A stretch of DNA of 64,000 bases. It comes from Nymphalis io (Eukaryota > Arthropoda > Insecta > Lepidoptera > Nymphalidae). The stretch lies in the NCBI RefSeq assembly GCF_905147045.1, contig NC_065891.1, forward strand, positions 12,533,001 to 12,597,000, in the 5' to 3' direction. The notes beneath the pieces were generated by a model that worked only from the letters and a program-made list of their open reading frames with translations, was not told the origin of the DNA and searched no databases. Both the position numbers and the translations under genes were made by a program. Shown in pieces: positions 24,149-34,384 of this stretch; position 1 is the stretch's first letter, and each line of letters begins with the position of its first letter.

Positions 24149-24496
24149 CAAATTTACAAATTTTATAAGTGTGTGTGCCTAAATCAAACAGTGGGCTGCG
24201 ATTGTATGAATGATAATAGTAAACATATTTATTGTATCCCTGAAAATAAAAAATGAGCTTCCATTTCTCTTAAATCACTTACAGACAATAAATTACAGAT
24301 GACAAACAATATTAATTACAATATTCATAATAGTAAGGCCACTTATTTAAGGCAGGGATTATTAAATATTTTTTTAAATCACTTCGTCACAGAACACAAT
24401 TTCAATAAAAAAAAATTCAATCTAAAATTAGTATGATATGATCTACCAAAATAATATTTTTTTTGTAATATGTTATTTTATATATAATATTATATA
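24149..24496. other. AT-rich spacer
   Basis: Nothing recognised. Confidence 0.3.
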
Positions 24497-25684
24497 TTCT
24501 ATAAATAGGTAGCCTTCGAATAATAACATTCAATTATTATTTTCTTAGAACGTATCCCATAATTCTGGATTTACATTCACATGGCTGACAGGCAACGAGA
24601 CAAAAATATATTGCATAAGCGTGTGTATCTGTGTATCAAATTTAATCAGAATCGATTTTATAATCAATACAAGAACTGGATTTTTGAGTAATCGATACTA
24701 CAAAAAGATATATATTTAAACATGTATGAGGCAAAAAAAAATATTTAAAACAATGTCTTCCATTCAAGGTCGTCTTCAAAATAATCGAATTAAAAAGTTG
24801 CCATGTGAATATTCTATTTTGGTTTAAGCATTGTGAGATTGGTGCATAATAGATAAATTTTCCACTAAGCCGAGATGGTTTAGTGGTTAGAATATGTTAA
24901 TATTACCCGTTGATTATGGGTTCAAACCTAGGAAAACAAGTGTGTTTTCATTATATTTTAATTTTTAACTCCACCTCTTTAAGAGTGAGAGGAATCCTTA
25001 GCCCAGCAATGTGACATGCATGGACTAGTACTTGCTTTTATATAATACATAATTATGGAGGTAGGGCTTAGTGCAAGCCCGTAACTACCCAGTATCACCC
25101 ACTCATCATAATGTATTCTACTGCCAACATCATTACTCAGTATTGCTGTGTTCCGGTTTAAAGGGCAAGTAAATGTAATTACAGGCATACGGGACATAAA
25201 ATCATAGTTCCTAATGTTCCTAATGCGCCCCGCATTGGGGATGTAAGGGATGTTTAATATTTTTTACAGCATCAATGTATATGTGCAGCGTGACCAACAG
25301 GTGGCCCATTAACAAGTCTTGTCTAATTACTAGAAATAAAATAAATAAAATGCAGCCGTCATTAGATGCCTGGCAGATGTGACATTTTGAAGTTCATGGA
25401 TATTAAAATAATTTATAATTAAAGAAAACCAATAAATAAATATGGAGTAAAATAAATAAAAACGTAGTTTTGTTAGTAAAATAAATTTGTTTTCTTATTA
25501 TTATAATGCATAACAACAAAGTACATAGTAGGTAGTAGACCGCAGTGACAGCAGAGGTCATACGGCATGCCCTTTGCCGTCGTGGCATACAAGACGGTCG
25601 TACTCCCAACGCACACCAATAGATGAATCACGTCAATAAGCTAAATTCTTGCTAACTTCACGATGGCAGGAATTTGCACAAGGC

Positions 25685-25830
25685 CGTATGGTAGGGTAGA
25701 GTAAGTACCACTTTCTACATTCGTTTTACTTCCGCTGAATATAGTAGTATATTGTTAAGTTCGACTCCTGTTTAAAAAGTGAGTGAGCCAGTATTTACGG
25801 GCAAAGGCCATAATGTCATAGATTCCATGG
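25685..25830 (+). mobile_element. Family B scrap
   Basis: Pieces such as atggtagggtagagtaagta, tagtaccact and aaagtgagtgagccagtatt match family B loosely. Confidence 0.4.
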
Positions 25831-25934
25831 ATGCCGGCGTTTAAGGCTATTAAAATTGACCAATATCAGTGCCGGATTAAGCAAGCGCGGGGCCCGTAGC
25901 AAATTCTTTCAAAGGGCCCTTGATCTGCTATAGG

Positions 25935-26612
25935 TATAATGATATCCTGACGACAAGTCTGTCTGTATTACAGTGCAATTGTCAGTTGTCAATATAATGA
26001 TGTTCTCCTGATGACCAGTCTGTCAATAATACAGTGCAAATGTCAGCTGTCAAAATAATGATGTCCTGACGACAAGTCTGCCTGTATTACAGTGCAACAT
26101 GTACAGTGTCAGCCGTCGATATATTAATGTCCAGACGACCTGTCTCTCATTATTACAGTGCAGATGTCAGCTGTCAATATAATGATGTCCTGACGACAGG
26201 TCTGCCTGTATTACAGTGCAATTTTCAGCTGTCAATATAATGATGTTCTCCTGATGACCAGTCTGTCAATATTATTTTGCAAATGTCAGCTGTCAATATA
26301 ATAATGTCATGACGATAAGTCTGCCTGTATTACAGAGCAATTGTCAGCCGTCGATATATTAATGTCCAGACGACCTGTCTCTCATTATTACAGTGCAGAT
26401 GTAAGCTGTCAATATAATGATGTCCTGACGACAGGTCTGCCTGTATTACAGTGCAAATGTCAGTTGTCAATATAATGATGTCCTGACGACAAGTCTGCCT
26501 GTATTACAGTGCAAATGTCAGTTGTCAATATAATGATGTCCTGACGACAAGTCTGCCTGAATTACAGTGCAATTGTCAGCCGTCAATATATTAATGTCCA
26601 GACGTCCTGTCT
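25935..26612 (+). repeat. 58-bp minisatellite with four-unit higher-order pattern
   Basis: About 11-12 units, mostly 58 bases (tgtcc at 26421, 26479, 26537); some are 61 because of a ttctcc insertion. A distinctive unit beginning ccagacg...ctgtctc recurs at 26131, 26366 and 26598, that is every 235 and 232 bases or four units, showing a higher-order repeat. Confidence 0.9.
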
Positions 26613-26690
26613 CCTCCGTCGGGTCGGGGGCCCGTGGCTTGCCATTTGCCAGCACTCTCACCCTATAGTTACTCCACTGTATAGGTTACA

Positions 26691-27924
26691 ATGTTGTGTA
26701 CACAAATTATTATTTTTATTACATATTTCATTTTGTATTTATTAACAAGTAGGTATATTATATTTTTAGGAATAGCCATGTTATATTTTATCTACGGTGA
26801 CTTTAAATTTTCTATATATATTATATTTGTTTATCTGTTTCTTTTATTATTTCTTTAACTTTTACATAGTTAGTAACTTTTTAGATTTCAGTTAGAAATA
26901 ACAATAATAATATTCATAAAAGCGACATAATTCAGACGTCCTTGACTCATAGTGTTCCTTAACTCATTTTTTATTGTTTATTAGCTTAAATTTCGAAAAT
27001 GATTGCTTGACGTGGATTGTCTTAGTAGGCAAAGGTGTAAAAGTTTCGGTTTCATCGAGTAAATTCAGTATACCACGTCTTAATAATTTTTACTCAAAAA
27101 TTACGCTCAGGCAAAGATGAGTGAGTTTAATTATACCCTTCTGAGCGGGGTCCGTTGCAATTGCTACTCTTGCTACGTTAATCTAGCACTATATTTATGC
27201 TTACACTTTTGACATCGAACAAAAAAGAAGTATATAGTATTTACAAAATAACCATTTTAGTTAAGTATAAAGCTTATCACCAATATTTTAAACGTTTATT
27301 GAAGTTCACTTTTTTAATTTTCAAAAACAAAGGGTTTTTTTGGCAATACTAATTTTGTAAATATAGTTACGATTACTAAAGTTATTATAAATACAGTACA
27401 ATTTCACGCGGGTTAACTATCAATAGTAAAATCATCATCTAAACTATTATAAAACTATTATATTACAATTTTTTTTAAATATATAGCTAATAAACTGAGC
27501 AAATTAAAATAATATTTTGTGTTAATAATATTATAATGATTCCGATTTAGAAAATCAAGTATCGAGGTTCGATTTGGAAGTCTCGAGAAGATTTTTAAAT
27601 CTGGAAAAAGTCGTTCCATTCCAAACCCTAATACCGATCTTTATTAACTATATTTACAAAAACGATTTTATAAGTTAAGTAGGTACTTACTTTCTATTAA
27701 AATTACGTACAACAAATGTCAATAATTATATATCACCATAAACTTTGTTTGAAGTGTTTTATAATGTGAATTAATTTAAATAATTAAATAATAATTTCCT
27801 CCTCCGTCGCCCGTTGTTTAACTCGAATGTATCGTTTGGTACAAGTTAAAAAACAATACGCATTTATACACTTGTGTAGATTTATTTATTGTGTGGCAAC
27901 AACTTTTGTTTTAATAATATCCCT
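26691..27924. other. AT-rich intergenic DNA
   Basis: No exon or repeat recognised over 1.2 kb. Confidence 0.35.
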
Positions 27925-28056
27925 TATGTCTGTGATTACACTGACTCACTCATCCTTTAAATCGGTACACAACAATATAAAGTGCTATTTGGCGGTAGAA
28001 TATGTGATGAGTAGGTCCTACTTAGGCGAACTTGCACACAGTCCACCACCAAGTTA
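27925..28056 (-). mobile_element. Family B fragment
   Basis: Reverse pieces gattacactgactcactcat, ctatttggcggtagaatatg and cgaacttgcacacagtccac. Confidence 0.7.
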
Positions 28057-28157
28057 ACATTTGTAACATTTCAAATGCAATTATATCTTAAAATCAACAG
28101 ATATTCCAAAAGTATTTATCGATCTATCTAAGTTCGTCGGTCCAAATATGTAGGACA

Positions 28158-28504
28158 TTATTAATCATTACCGTAACAGCCTGTGAATGTCCCACTGCTG
28201 GGCTAAAGGCCTCCGCACCTCTTTTTGAGGAGAAGGTTTGAAGCTTATTCCACCACGCTGCTCCAATGCGGGTTGGTGGAATACACATGTGGCAGAATTT
28301 CAGTGAAATTAGACACATGCAGGTTTCCTCATGATGTTTTCCTTCACCGTCAAGCACGAGATGAATTATAATCACAAATTAAGCGCATGAAAATTCAGTG
28401 GTGCTTGCCCGGGTTTGAACCCACGATCATCGGTTAAAAGCCGAGATGGCCTAGTGGTAAGAACGCGTGAATCTTAACCGATGATCGTGGGTTATTAATC
28501 ATTA
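28158..28504 (-). mobile_element. Family A SINE with inverted 5' head
   Basis: The body runs in reverse from acagcctgtgaatgtccc (28175) up to ccacgatcatcggttaa (28437). Then the tRNA-like head (gccgagatggcctagtggta to ccgatgatcgtgggtt) follows in the opposite orientation. The last 20 or so head bases are thus present twice, facing each other. One 13-bp duplication, ttattaatcatta (28158-28170 and 28492-28504), brackets the whole unit, so it inserted as one event. Confidence 0.92.
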
Positions 28505-29444
28505 ACAATATTAAATTATCCGTCAATATTTAATTTCTCAGAACACATTGAAATTCAATACGCATTTATATTTATCTTAAAATATAGCTGAATCAGATAA
28601 ATAATTTTATTTGAGCGCTTACCGCTTTATCTTTAGACGGAAAATAGGCGTTGGCTAAAGGTCGGTTACATTCCAAAATTGTGAGTCCAGTCCAATCTCC
28701 ACCTGGTACGGCGCTAACCATACTATAACTATTGTGGGCATATTGTATTAAAATATAATACTAGAATATATTCATGAATATAACTTTGTACTTATATGAT
28801 TTTACACTTAAGATAATGTGTTAAGAAATTGAATGTTTATGACAATGTGAAGATTTTCTAGGTGTATAAATTATTACTTATACGCTGTAGTTACATATAT
28901 ACTATGCTCCTAAAATCAATTGAACATATAGTTCAATTTAAAATTAATTACATAATATCAGTTTACATATTTTTATTGACTTAGATTAACTTCTCATATT
29001 ATTTATACTTAAAAACAGTTTTACAAAGAGATAAAACCATTATCAGGGTCTCTTTCGCAAGTAAACACTTATAGACGTCGAAAGTGGAATTGGTTCGAAA
29101 CAAAGATACGCAAAGATATCAACGCAGAAATTTTCAGGGAAACCAGAACGAACGCTAGCCCGAACAAACTTGGATCAGGCGATCGATCAGACGGTCAATG
29201 AAATTGAATAATGATTGAAAAATTTTATAAGTCGAGACCGAACGGGATAGCAGATTTTTGTGGACCCCCCACCATCACCTAGGTCTTAGATCTTAGGACT
29301 TTAAGGCGAGGACAGGACCAAGGGTCGTTAGGGACCAAAATAATGTAAATCAAATTATAAACAAAATGCAACAAAGATACAGACAACGTGTCTTTGGAGT
29401 ACAATAATAAATAAATAAAAAAGATATTAACGAAATAAAAAAAT
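28505..29444. other. Intergenic DNA
   Basis: AT-rich, with a slightly more GC-balanced patch near 29060-29260 that has no open frame. Nothing recognised. Confidence 0.35.
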
Positions 29445-29639
29445 ATGCTAACATTAAGGCCTCGTAATATTAACATAATTGGAGAGAAAATTGACTATTT
29501 GGATGCTTTCCAAGGAATGCTGCCAAGAGTAAATGAGGTACCTACAAGAAAAAATTTAAAAGTGGAATTTGTAGATATTCAAAATGTCTACACAAAATTT
29601 TGCCATTGTATTATATATTATACAAAACTGTCTTTTTAA
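29445..29639 (+). other. Unassigned 64-codon open frame
   Basis: The translation (GEKIDYLDAFQGML, PRVNEVPTRKNLKVEF) is less AT-skewed in amino-acid use than most chance frames here. It could be a fragment of an old transposon ORF. No family is recognised and no splice sites frame it convincingly. Confidence 0.2.
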
Positions 29640-29677
29640 TTTTAGACACTGCTTTTTAAAACTAAGATGTCATATTT

Positions 29678-29865
29678 ATTGTGTACTGGCTCACTCACCC
29701 AAACCAGAAAACAACACAACAATATTATTACTAAGTATTGCTGTTTGGCGTTACAATATCTAATCAGATTTGTAAATGGGGAAGAGTGATGTGTAGAAGA
29801 ATGAGAGAAGAGGTGAATGGTGCCTAAACAGAAAGGCTTGCACGAAGCGCTATTACCCTAGTATA
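29678..29865 (-). mobile_element. Degraded family B repeat
   Basis: Reverse pieces tactggctcactcacc, agtattgctgtttggcgtta, gcctaaacagaaaggcttgc. Confidence 0.55.
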
Positions 29866-29999
29866 GTAATAGTAATTTTAGTTCAACTCGTTTGTTACAC
29901 GGAGTTAGTCTTGCTCAAAATAAGTGTTGAATACTATAACGATATTTTAATACAAAACACTTTTAAGCAATAATCTGCCGAGCTAAGCTCAAGAGCGCT

Positions 30000-30080
30000 T
30001 TCTTTAAAAAAATGAGATTTCATATTTTCGTGCACAGCTTAGCACGTGAAAATTTAGTGGTGCTATATGGCTTTGAACCC
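30000..30080 (-). mobile_element. Family A head fragment
   Basis: Reverse block cacgtgaaaatttagtggtg followed by ggctttgaacccg, the B-box side of family A. Confidence 0.45.
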
Positions 30081-30143
30081 GTTATATTGAGGGCAGTAAT
30101 GCTTAAAAAGTTTGTAGTGTGAAACGGAATGCATGTTTTTGAA

Positions 30144-30170
30144 TGACGTCAACGTGACGTCATTGGCGAT
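30144..30170. promoter_or_regulatory. Two palindromic CRE sites upstream of TMEM237
   Basis: tgacgtca occurs at 30144-30151 and again at 30155-30162, 11 bases apart, so on the same face of the helix. An inverted CCAAT-like attgg follows directly. The pair lies about 245-260 bases upstream of the TMEM237 ATG. CREB/ATF-family proteins bind this palindrome. A promoter role is inferred from position. Confidence 0.5.
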
Positions 30171-30404
30171 TGACATTTGGCATTTAAGTTGGTGTTTCGA
30201 AGTTCCTTTGTTTTTAATATGAGCAAAGTTGTGCAAGAAGGTTAAATAATAGGAAAAGTGTATTAAAACTACAACATAAACATAAACAAACATGAGAAAC
30301 ATTATAATCTATATTCTTTCTAGATAATTTAAAACGATTGACTTCATAAAATATCGCGGTTGATTTAAAATACTTAGGCGTGCGTGGGTGAAGAAATCTT
30401 AAAT

Positions 30405-30917
30405 ATGAAGCCAGGTAAGAGTTTAGAAACTAAAGAGGAGATAGTAGAAGTCCACACAGCGGCTCGGTCTCCATCGCCGAAGCAGAAAGGCCGGGAACAG
30501 TCACTAAGTCGTTCGGATTCACGTAAATTATCTAACGGACATGCTCATCCAGAAAACCCTGAACTAACAACTGAGGAACCAACAGAGAAGGCAAAGTCCA
30601 GAGATAACTGGACGAAATCAGAACAGGAATCACTTGATACAGAATTGCCGATACATGATCAAATAAAAATGGGCATACTCGGTTTCGTTGAGAAGGAAAT
30701 CAAAAAGTCAGATAAAAATCCTTCGTTTGTGTTTTATTCTCATGATCCTAATGGGTTAGATGAGAAGTTTATGAAGACTTTGTCAAGACCTTCTAGTGGT
30801 CACAAGGAGAAAAGGAGTCCTTCATATAGAAAAAAGAAACGGCATTCATCAAAACACAGAGATAGAGAATTGCATGATTTTGAAATACCTGGTTCCAGTC
30901 TTATAGCCTTAGAAAAG
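30405..30917 (+). CDS. TMEM237: TMEM237 exon 1
   Basis: 171 codons, MKPGKSLETKEE to SSLIALEK, donor gtaagt, phase 0. It encodes the hydrophilic N-terminal region with Ser-Pro and Lys-Arg clusters (SPSPKQKGR, RKKKRHSSKHR). Confidence 0.85.
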
Positions 30918-33900
30918 GTAAGTATATACAGATACAATAAAATATTATTTTAGTGTGCTTCCTTAAATACATATTATAAAATATATATTGTCTTTTCCTT
31001 TTTTATATCTTTAAATGTACTATAATAAAATATGTTTTAGTTTAATTCAATTTAATATACTATCAATAAGTTATTTTAGCAGAAATATAATAATTATAAA
31101 ATAAGGTTTCTAAGAGCCTTCCTATTTATTAGCTAACTAAGTACAAACTTTTTAACTTTCAGGTTGATGACTATTTAAAAGAATACAATAAAGAAGAGGT
31201 TGTCACTCTTAGTGGTGAATTGGAGATTGAAGCGAATGATGTTGAAAATAATAATGGTATGACAAAAGAGCTGAGGCACAAGCCACGGAAGACCAGGCGG
31301 AAAGTAAGAGAGGAACATCAGGATACTGTTGCCAACGGGAGGGATGTTAACCCTAAAGTTTTCAAGACTGGTACCCGGGCAAAGACAAGTGCTAAAGCAA
31401 GTTAGTTCACTGAAATGTTTGAATTCTTGATTCTATTAATATAAATTCATTGTTTCAATGTCTATCTGAATTAATCTGTTTTTGTAAAATAGAGATAGTT
31501 TTGAATAAGTACTTTAAAATAACATTTCAAGTAGTATAGATTCCATTAAGACTTTCTAGAATTAAAATATATTCACATATGGTAATGAAATATTCATTAG
31601 AAATATTTTTATTCCAGCCCGACCCACAGATCTAACTTCTATGTTAGAAAGCTTAGAAGCTAGTGTCCCATATCATGAACAATATATTGACAATCCATTT
31701 TCATCACCATCACCACTTACATCACCAAATGATGAGAGACTGGATCCCTTTGGTCGTAGGCCTGAAAAGATATACTTGCAAGGCGGTGGTACTTTTAGGG
31801 CGGTGTCCTGTGATAGAATATTAGAGTCACAACAATCAAGGGATGAAGATAAATACTTAAGGTATTATTTGTTTACTGGTGACATTTACCACTTAATTTA
31901 ATTTCATAATGGTATCAATGGGAAATAATCAAAAATTTTGAAATAGATAAAAATCAATTACTTATATAAAATATAAAAATATTTTTTGTATTTTTGATGA
32001 GAAAATCAGAAAGTTGAAATGCTTTTAGCATTCTCGTGATTTGTGCAGTAGCTATTTTTAATATTTGTTTATACATAGGTTCAATAAACCATTGGAACTC
32101 ACTGATAATATTATTGAATATTATATATACTTTTTAAATTAGAACTTTAATTTGATAGTCATAAGCAAATTGATTAATTCCAACAAAAAGAAAAATATTA
32201 TATTATAAAGCTATTTGAGAAATATATATATTTTTTAATCTTAATGTTATATTGTCTGAGGTGCTACAAACATAAAATGATTTCACATTAATATATAATA
32301 AATATTTTGTCTTTAACATTTTACAGATTAGGTGATCTTACTCCATTAGATGTTGCAATAGCCGTCCAGAAGGCTTGGCGTAATTGCGCGCCAGCCTGTC
32401 ACGGTATACTTGGCGGGCTGTCCCTCATGCATCTCCTACTTATAAGCTACTCGGACAGCTTGGACGCTGGTCACTTGTCGTTCCACGCAGTGGTCACAAT
32501 GCCATATGTAGCGTCTTACTATTTCTTCTGTGTACTGAGTTTGTTGTCTGTGTTGGACAGGTGAGAATGAGATTTTTTCAAATTATTAAAAATAAATGTA
32601 TCCATAGAAGTACTTGGATTTTTTTTAAGAATAGAGGATAATGACCAAATAATAGATGAGTAGTGGTCAAATCTAGTCATAGTAGTAGTAGTTTGACTTG
32701 TTTTTATTGTGTGTGGTGGTGAAGAAAAACCATCGTAAGGAAAACCAGCACGTGTATATTTTCTAAACTACTAAAATTCTGCCACATGTGTATCCAAAAA
32801 AAATTAATCTTCCATAATGTGAAAGATCAGAATAATCGGTTTTGTAATCGAATTGAAAAAATACTTGTATGATACATGTAGACTTTGATCTTTAGATTAG
32901 ACGTAACCAGCATTGACCTGACCCGTGGTCTTCAACCATGGTTCCAACCCATCGTCCTTGTCATCCTGTACACGGCGTGTCTGTTGGTTTGCACCGCTGC
33001 CAGGATGTATGATGAGCTGATGGTATACCAGTATGCACCATTGGTAGCCAATTTTACTGGCAACGTCACAACTGTGAGTTTAATTATTTTTTATTTGATT
33101 TATCGTTCATGCTTACAAATTTTAAATATACTTGATTCTTGAATTCTAAAATGTATTCACCATACTGCATATGTTAATCAATCAATTTGGATTAAAATTA
33201 GTTAAAAATAACGTTCATCATTCAAAGAGCACGCGTTTTTTATTTAAAATAAATATTATAAACCACTGAAATGATTTTGATAAAATCCAAAAGAAGAACA
33301 TAAGCTTTTATACCACACGGGAGGTTAGGTGCCTCGCTGGCGATGCCGCAGGCGAAAACAACATTAAAATCTCTGATGAATTCTTACCCACGAAAGCCAA
33401 ATTTTTGAACTCAAAGTTTTTTCTAACATTAGGTGGTTATTACTCATTTACCAGTTAATAATAATAATGTCCTCCAGACCGATTTCGTCCACGGCGGCCA
33501 ATCTCAAGAGAGATTAGCCAACTACGCAGGAACTAAGGAATTAGTGCACCTGTGTGTGCCCCCTGCACACACAGGTGTACTCCCTATTCCCTAACTCTCG
33601 TAATCCGATGGGACGGCAATCCGACACGACCGGAAAGAGTTCAGGCGTAGGTTCAACGGCTTTACGTGCTTTCGAGGACGGAGAACGGAGTCGACTTCCA
33701 GACTCTGGGATGATTGAGAACTTTTGACAGAAAAACCTGGGACTTGAACCCAAGACCCCAGGTTCTGCGGTCTTACGTCAAGCCACTAGACCAACGAGGC
33801 AGTCAGTTTACCAGTTATTTTACCACTAAAAAATCAATATTTTCTGTTGTGGTACCAGTACCTGGTTTGAATGGTTATTAAAGTGAAAAATAAAATATAT

Positions 33901-34384
33901 AAAACATAGATCGCGTATTAGGCAGGGCAAGGGCATTGACAGTATAAGGAATATTAATATTAAGATATTTGAGATTCTTAAATTTATTGATTATTAATTT
34001 TTTATAACATTTTTAAAGCTTTCGTTATTTTTTAATATATATAACAGTTTTATATAAACTATAATTCAATCTTATTTATTAAAGGGAAATAGCTTATATA
34101 CTTTTTTAGCATTTTAAAACTTTGAATAATCGGAGTGTGTTTTTCTAAAAATCATAGCCTTTTTTTATTTAAAGAAACGTATCATGTATACTAAATTTTT
34201 GTATTATTTGTTTCAGCCTACAATACCGACATTTTATCATACATGGACGCACTTTTCGATATGGCGCGCAGTGTTGTCGATACTAGGGCTAGTTTACTTC
34301 GTCATATCGAATCCTCAGGACTTGGTACACATGAATCTCAATAAACTTTTGCAATTTAAACATACATTACAAAGTATTGGATGA
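30405..34384 (+). CDS. TMEM237: TMEM237-like ciliary transition-zone membrane protein
   Basis: Six exons join without frame loss: 30405-30917, 31163-31400, 31618-31861, 32327-32560, 32896-33073, 34217-34384 (1575 bases, 524 residues plus stop). All introns are gt-ag. The start is the first ATG after an in-frame tag at 30375. Residues 1-330 are polar and charged, with a Lys/Arg/Ser-rich stretch near 135-160. The C-terminal 190 residues hold four predicted membrane segments at about 354-372, 387-408, 428-445 and 484-500. Landmarks of the TMEM237 (ALS2CR4, JBTS-14) family are CHGILGG at the first segment and LSLLSVLDR ending the second. Two N-glycosylation sequons (NFT, NVT) lie between segments 3 and 4. 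Known family members sit in the ciliary transition zone with the MKS module. In an insect that points to sensory cilia or sperm. At 524 residues it is longer than the human protein (about 400), the excess being N-terminal. The alternative is another four-pass protein, but the C-terminal match is good. Confidence 0.8.
31163..31400 (+). CDS. TMEM237: TMEM237 exon 2
   Basis: Acceptor tttaactttcag, first residues VDDYLKEYNKEE. The donor gttagt after 31400 leaves one base (phase 1), which fits the exon 3 frame. An alternative donor at gtgcta (31388) is weaker. Lys/Arg-rich (KPRKTRRKVREE). Confidence 0.82.
31618..31861 (+). CDS. TMEM237: TMEM237 exon 3
   Basis: Acceptor tttattccag. It encodes RPTDLTSMLESLEASVPYHE and later RRPEKIYLQGGGTFRAVSC, donor gtatta, phase 2. 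The last arginine codon is split by the intron. Confidence 0.85.
32327..32560 (+). CDS. TMEM237: TMEM237 exon 4 (membrane segments 1 and 2)
   Basis: Acceptor cattttacag, donor gtgaga, phase 2. Encodes LGDLTPLDVAIAVQKAWRNC, then two hydrophobic segments, ending in LSVLDR with the arginine codon split. Confidence 0.88.
32705..32795 (+). mobile_element. Family A SINE fragment in TMEM237 intron 4
   Basis: Middle part only: gtgaagaaaaaccatcgtaa, then aaattctgccacatgtgtat. Old and truncated at both ends. Confidence 0.55.
32896..33073 (+). CDS. TMEM237: TMEM237 exon 5 (membrane segment 3)
   Basis: Acceptor tgatctttag, donor gtgagt, phase 0 at the end. Encodes LDVTSIDLTRGLQPWFQPIV through NFTGNVTT. 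Confidence 0.87.
33468..33804 (-). mobile_element. Family C SINE in TMEM237 intron 5
   Basis: Reverse copy from gtcctccagaccgatttcg through cacgaccggaaagagttcag to the head: B box tgggacttgaacccaagacc and ccactagaccaacgaggcag. It contains an extra palindromic-looking cacctgtgtgtgcc...acacaggtg segment near 33547-33578. Confidence 0.88.
34217..34384 (+). CDS. TMEM237: TMEM237 exon 6 (membrane segment 4 and stop)
   Basis: Acceptor ttatttgtttcag. 55 residues, PTIPTFYHTWTHFSIWRAVL to LQSIG, then tga. An aataaa sits inside the exon at 34340-34345, too early to be the main poly(A) signal. The first aataaa I see after the stop is at 35120. Confidence 0.87.
   Translation, partial: PTIPTFYHTWTHFSIWRAVLSILGLVYFVISNPQDLVHMNLNKLLQFKHTLQSIG

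Larger units (their letters stand above)
24497..26690 (+). repeat. Minisatellite-bearing composite, copy 2
   Basis: Repeats the order of copy 1: unique segment from ttctataaataggtagcc, degraded SINE near 24868-25020, and family B piece 25050-25300. A ggggcccgtagc block follows near 25885-25930, then the 58-bp array 25935-26612. It carries extra sequence at 25310-25830, including another family B scrap. On its right it keeps a ggggcccgtggcttgcca block and ccctatagttactccactg, which copy 1 lacks. The inverted repeat of copy 1 is half deleted here. Confidence 0.85.

Noticed and set aside
34340..34345. Poly(A) signal aataaa in TMEM237 exon 6
   Set aside because: It lies about 40 bases before the stop codon, so cleavage there would remove the stop; most likely coincidental.
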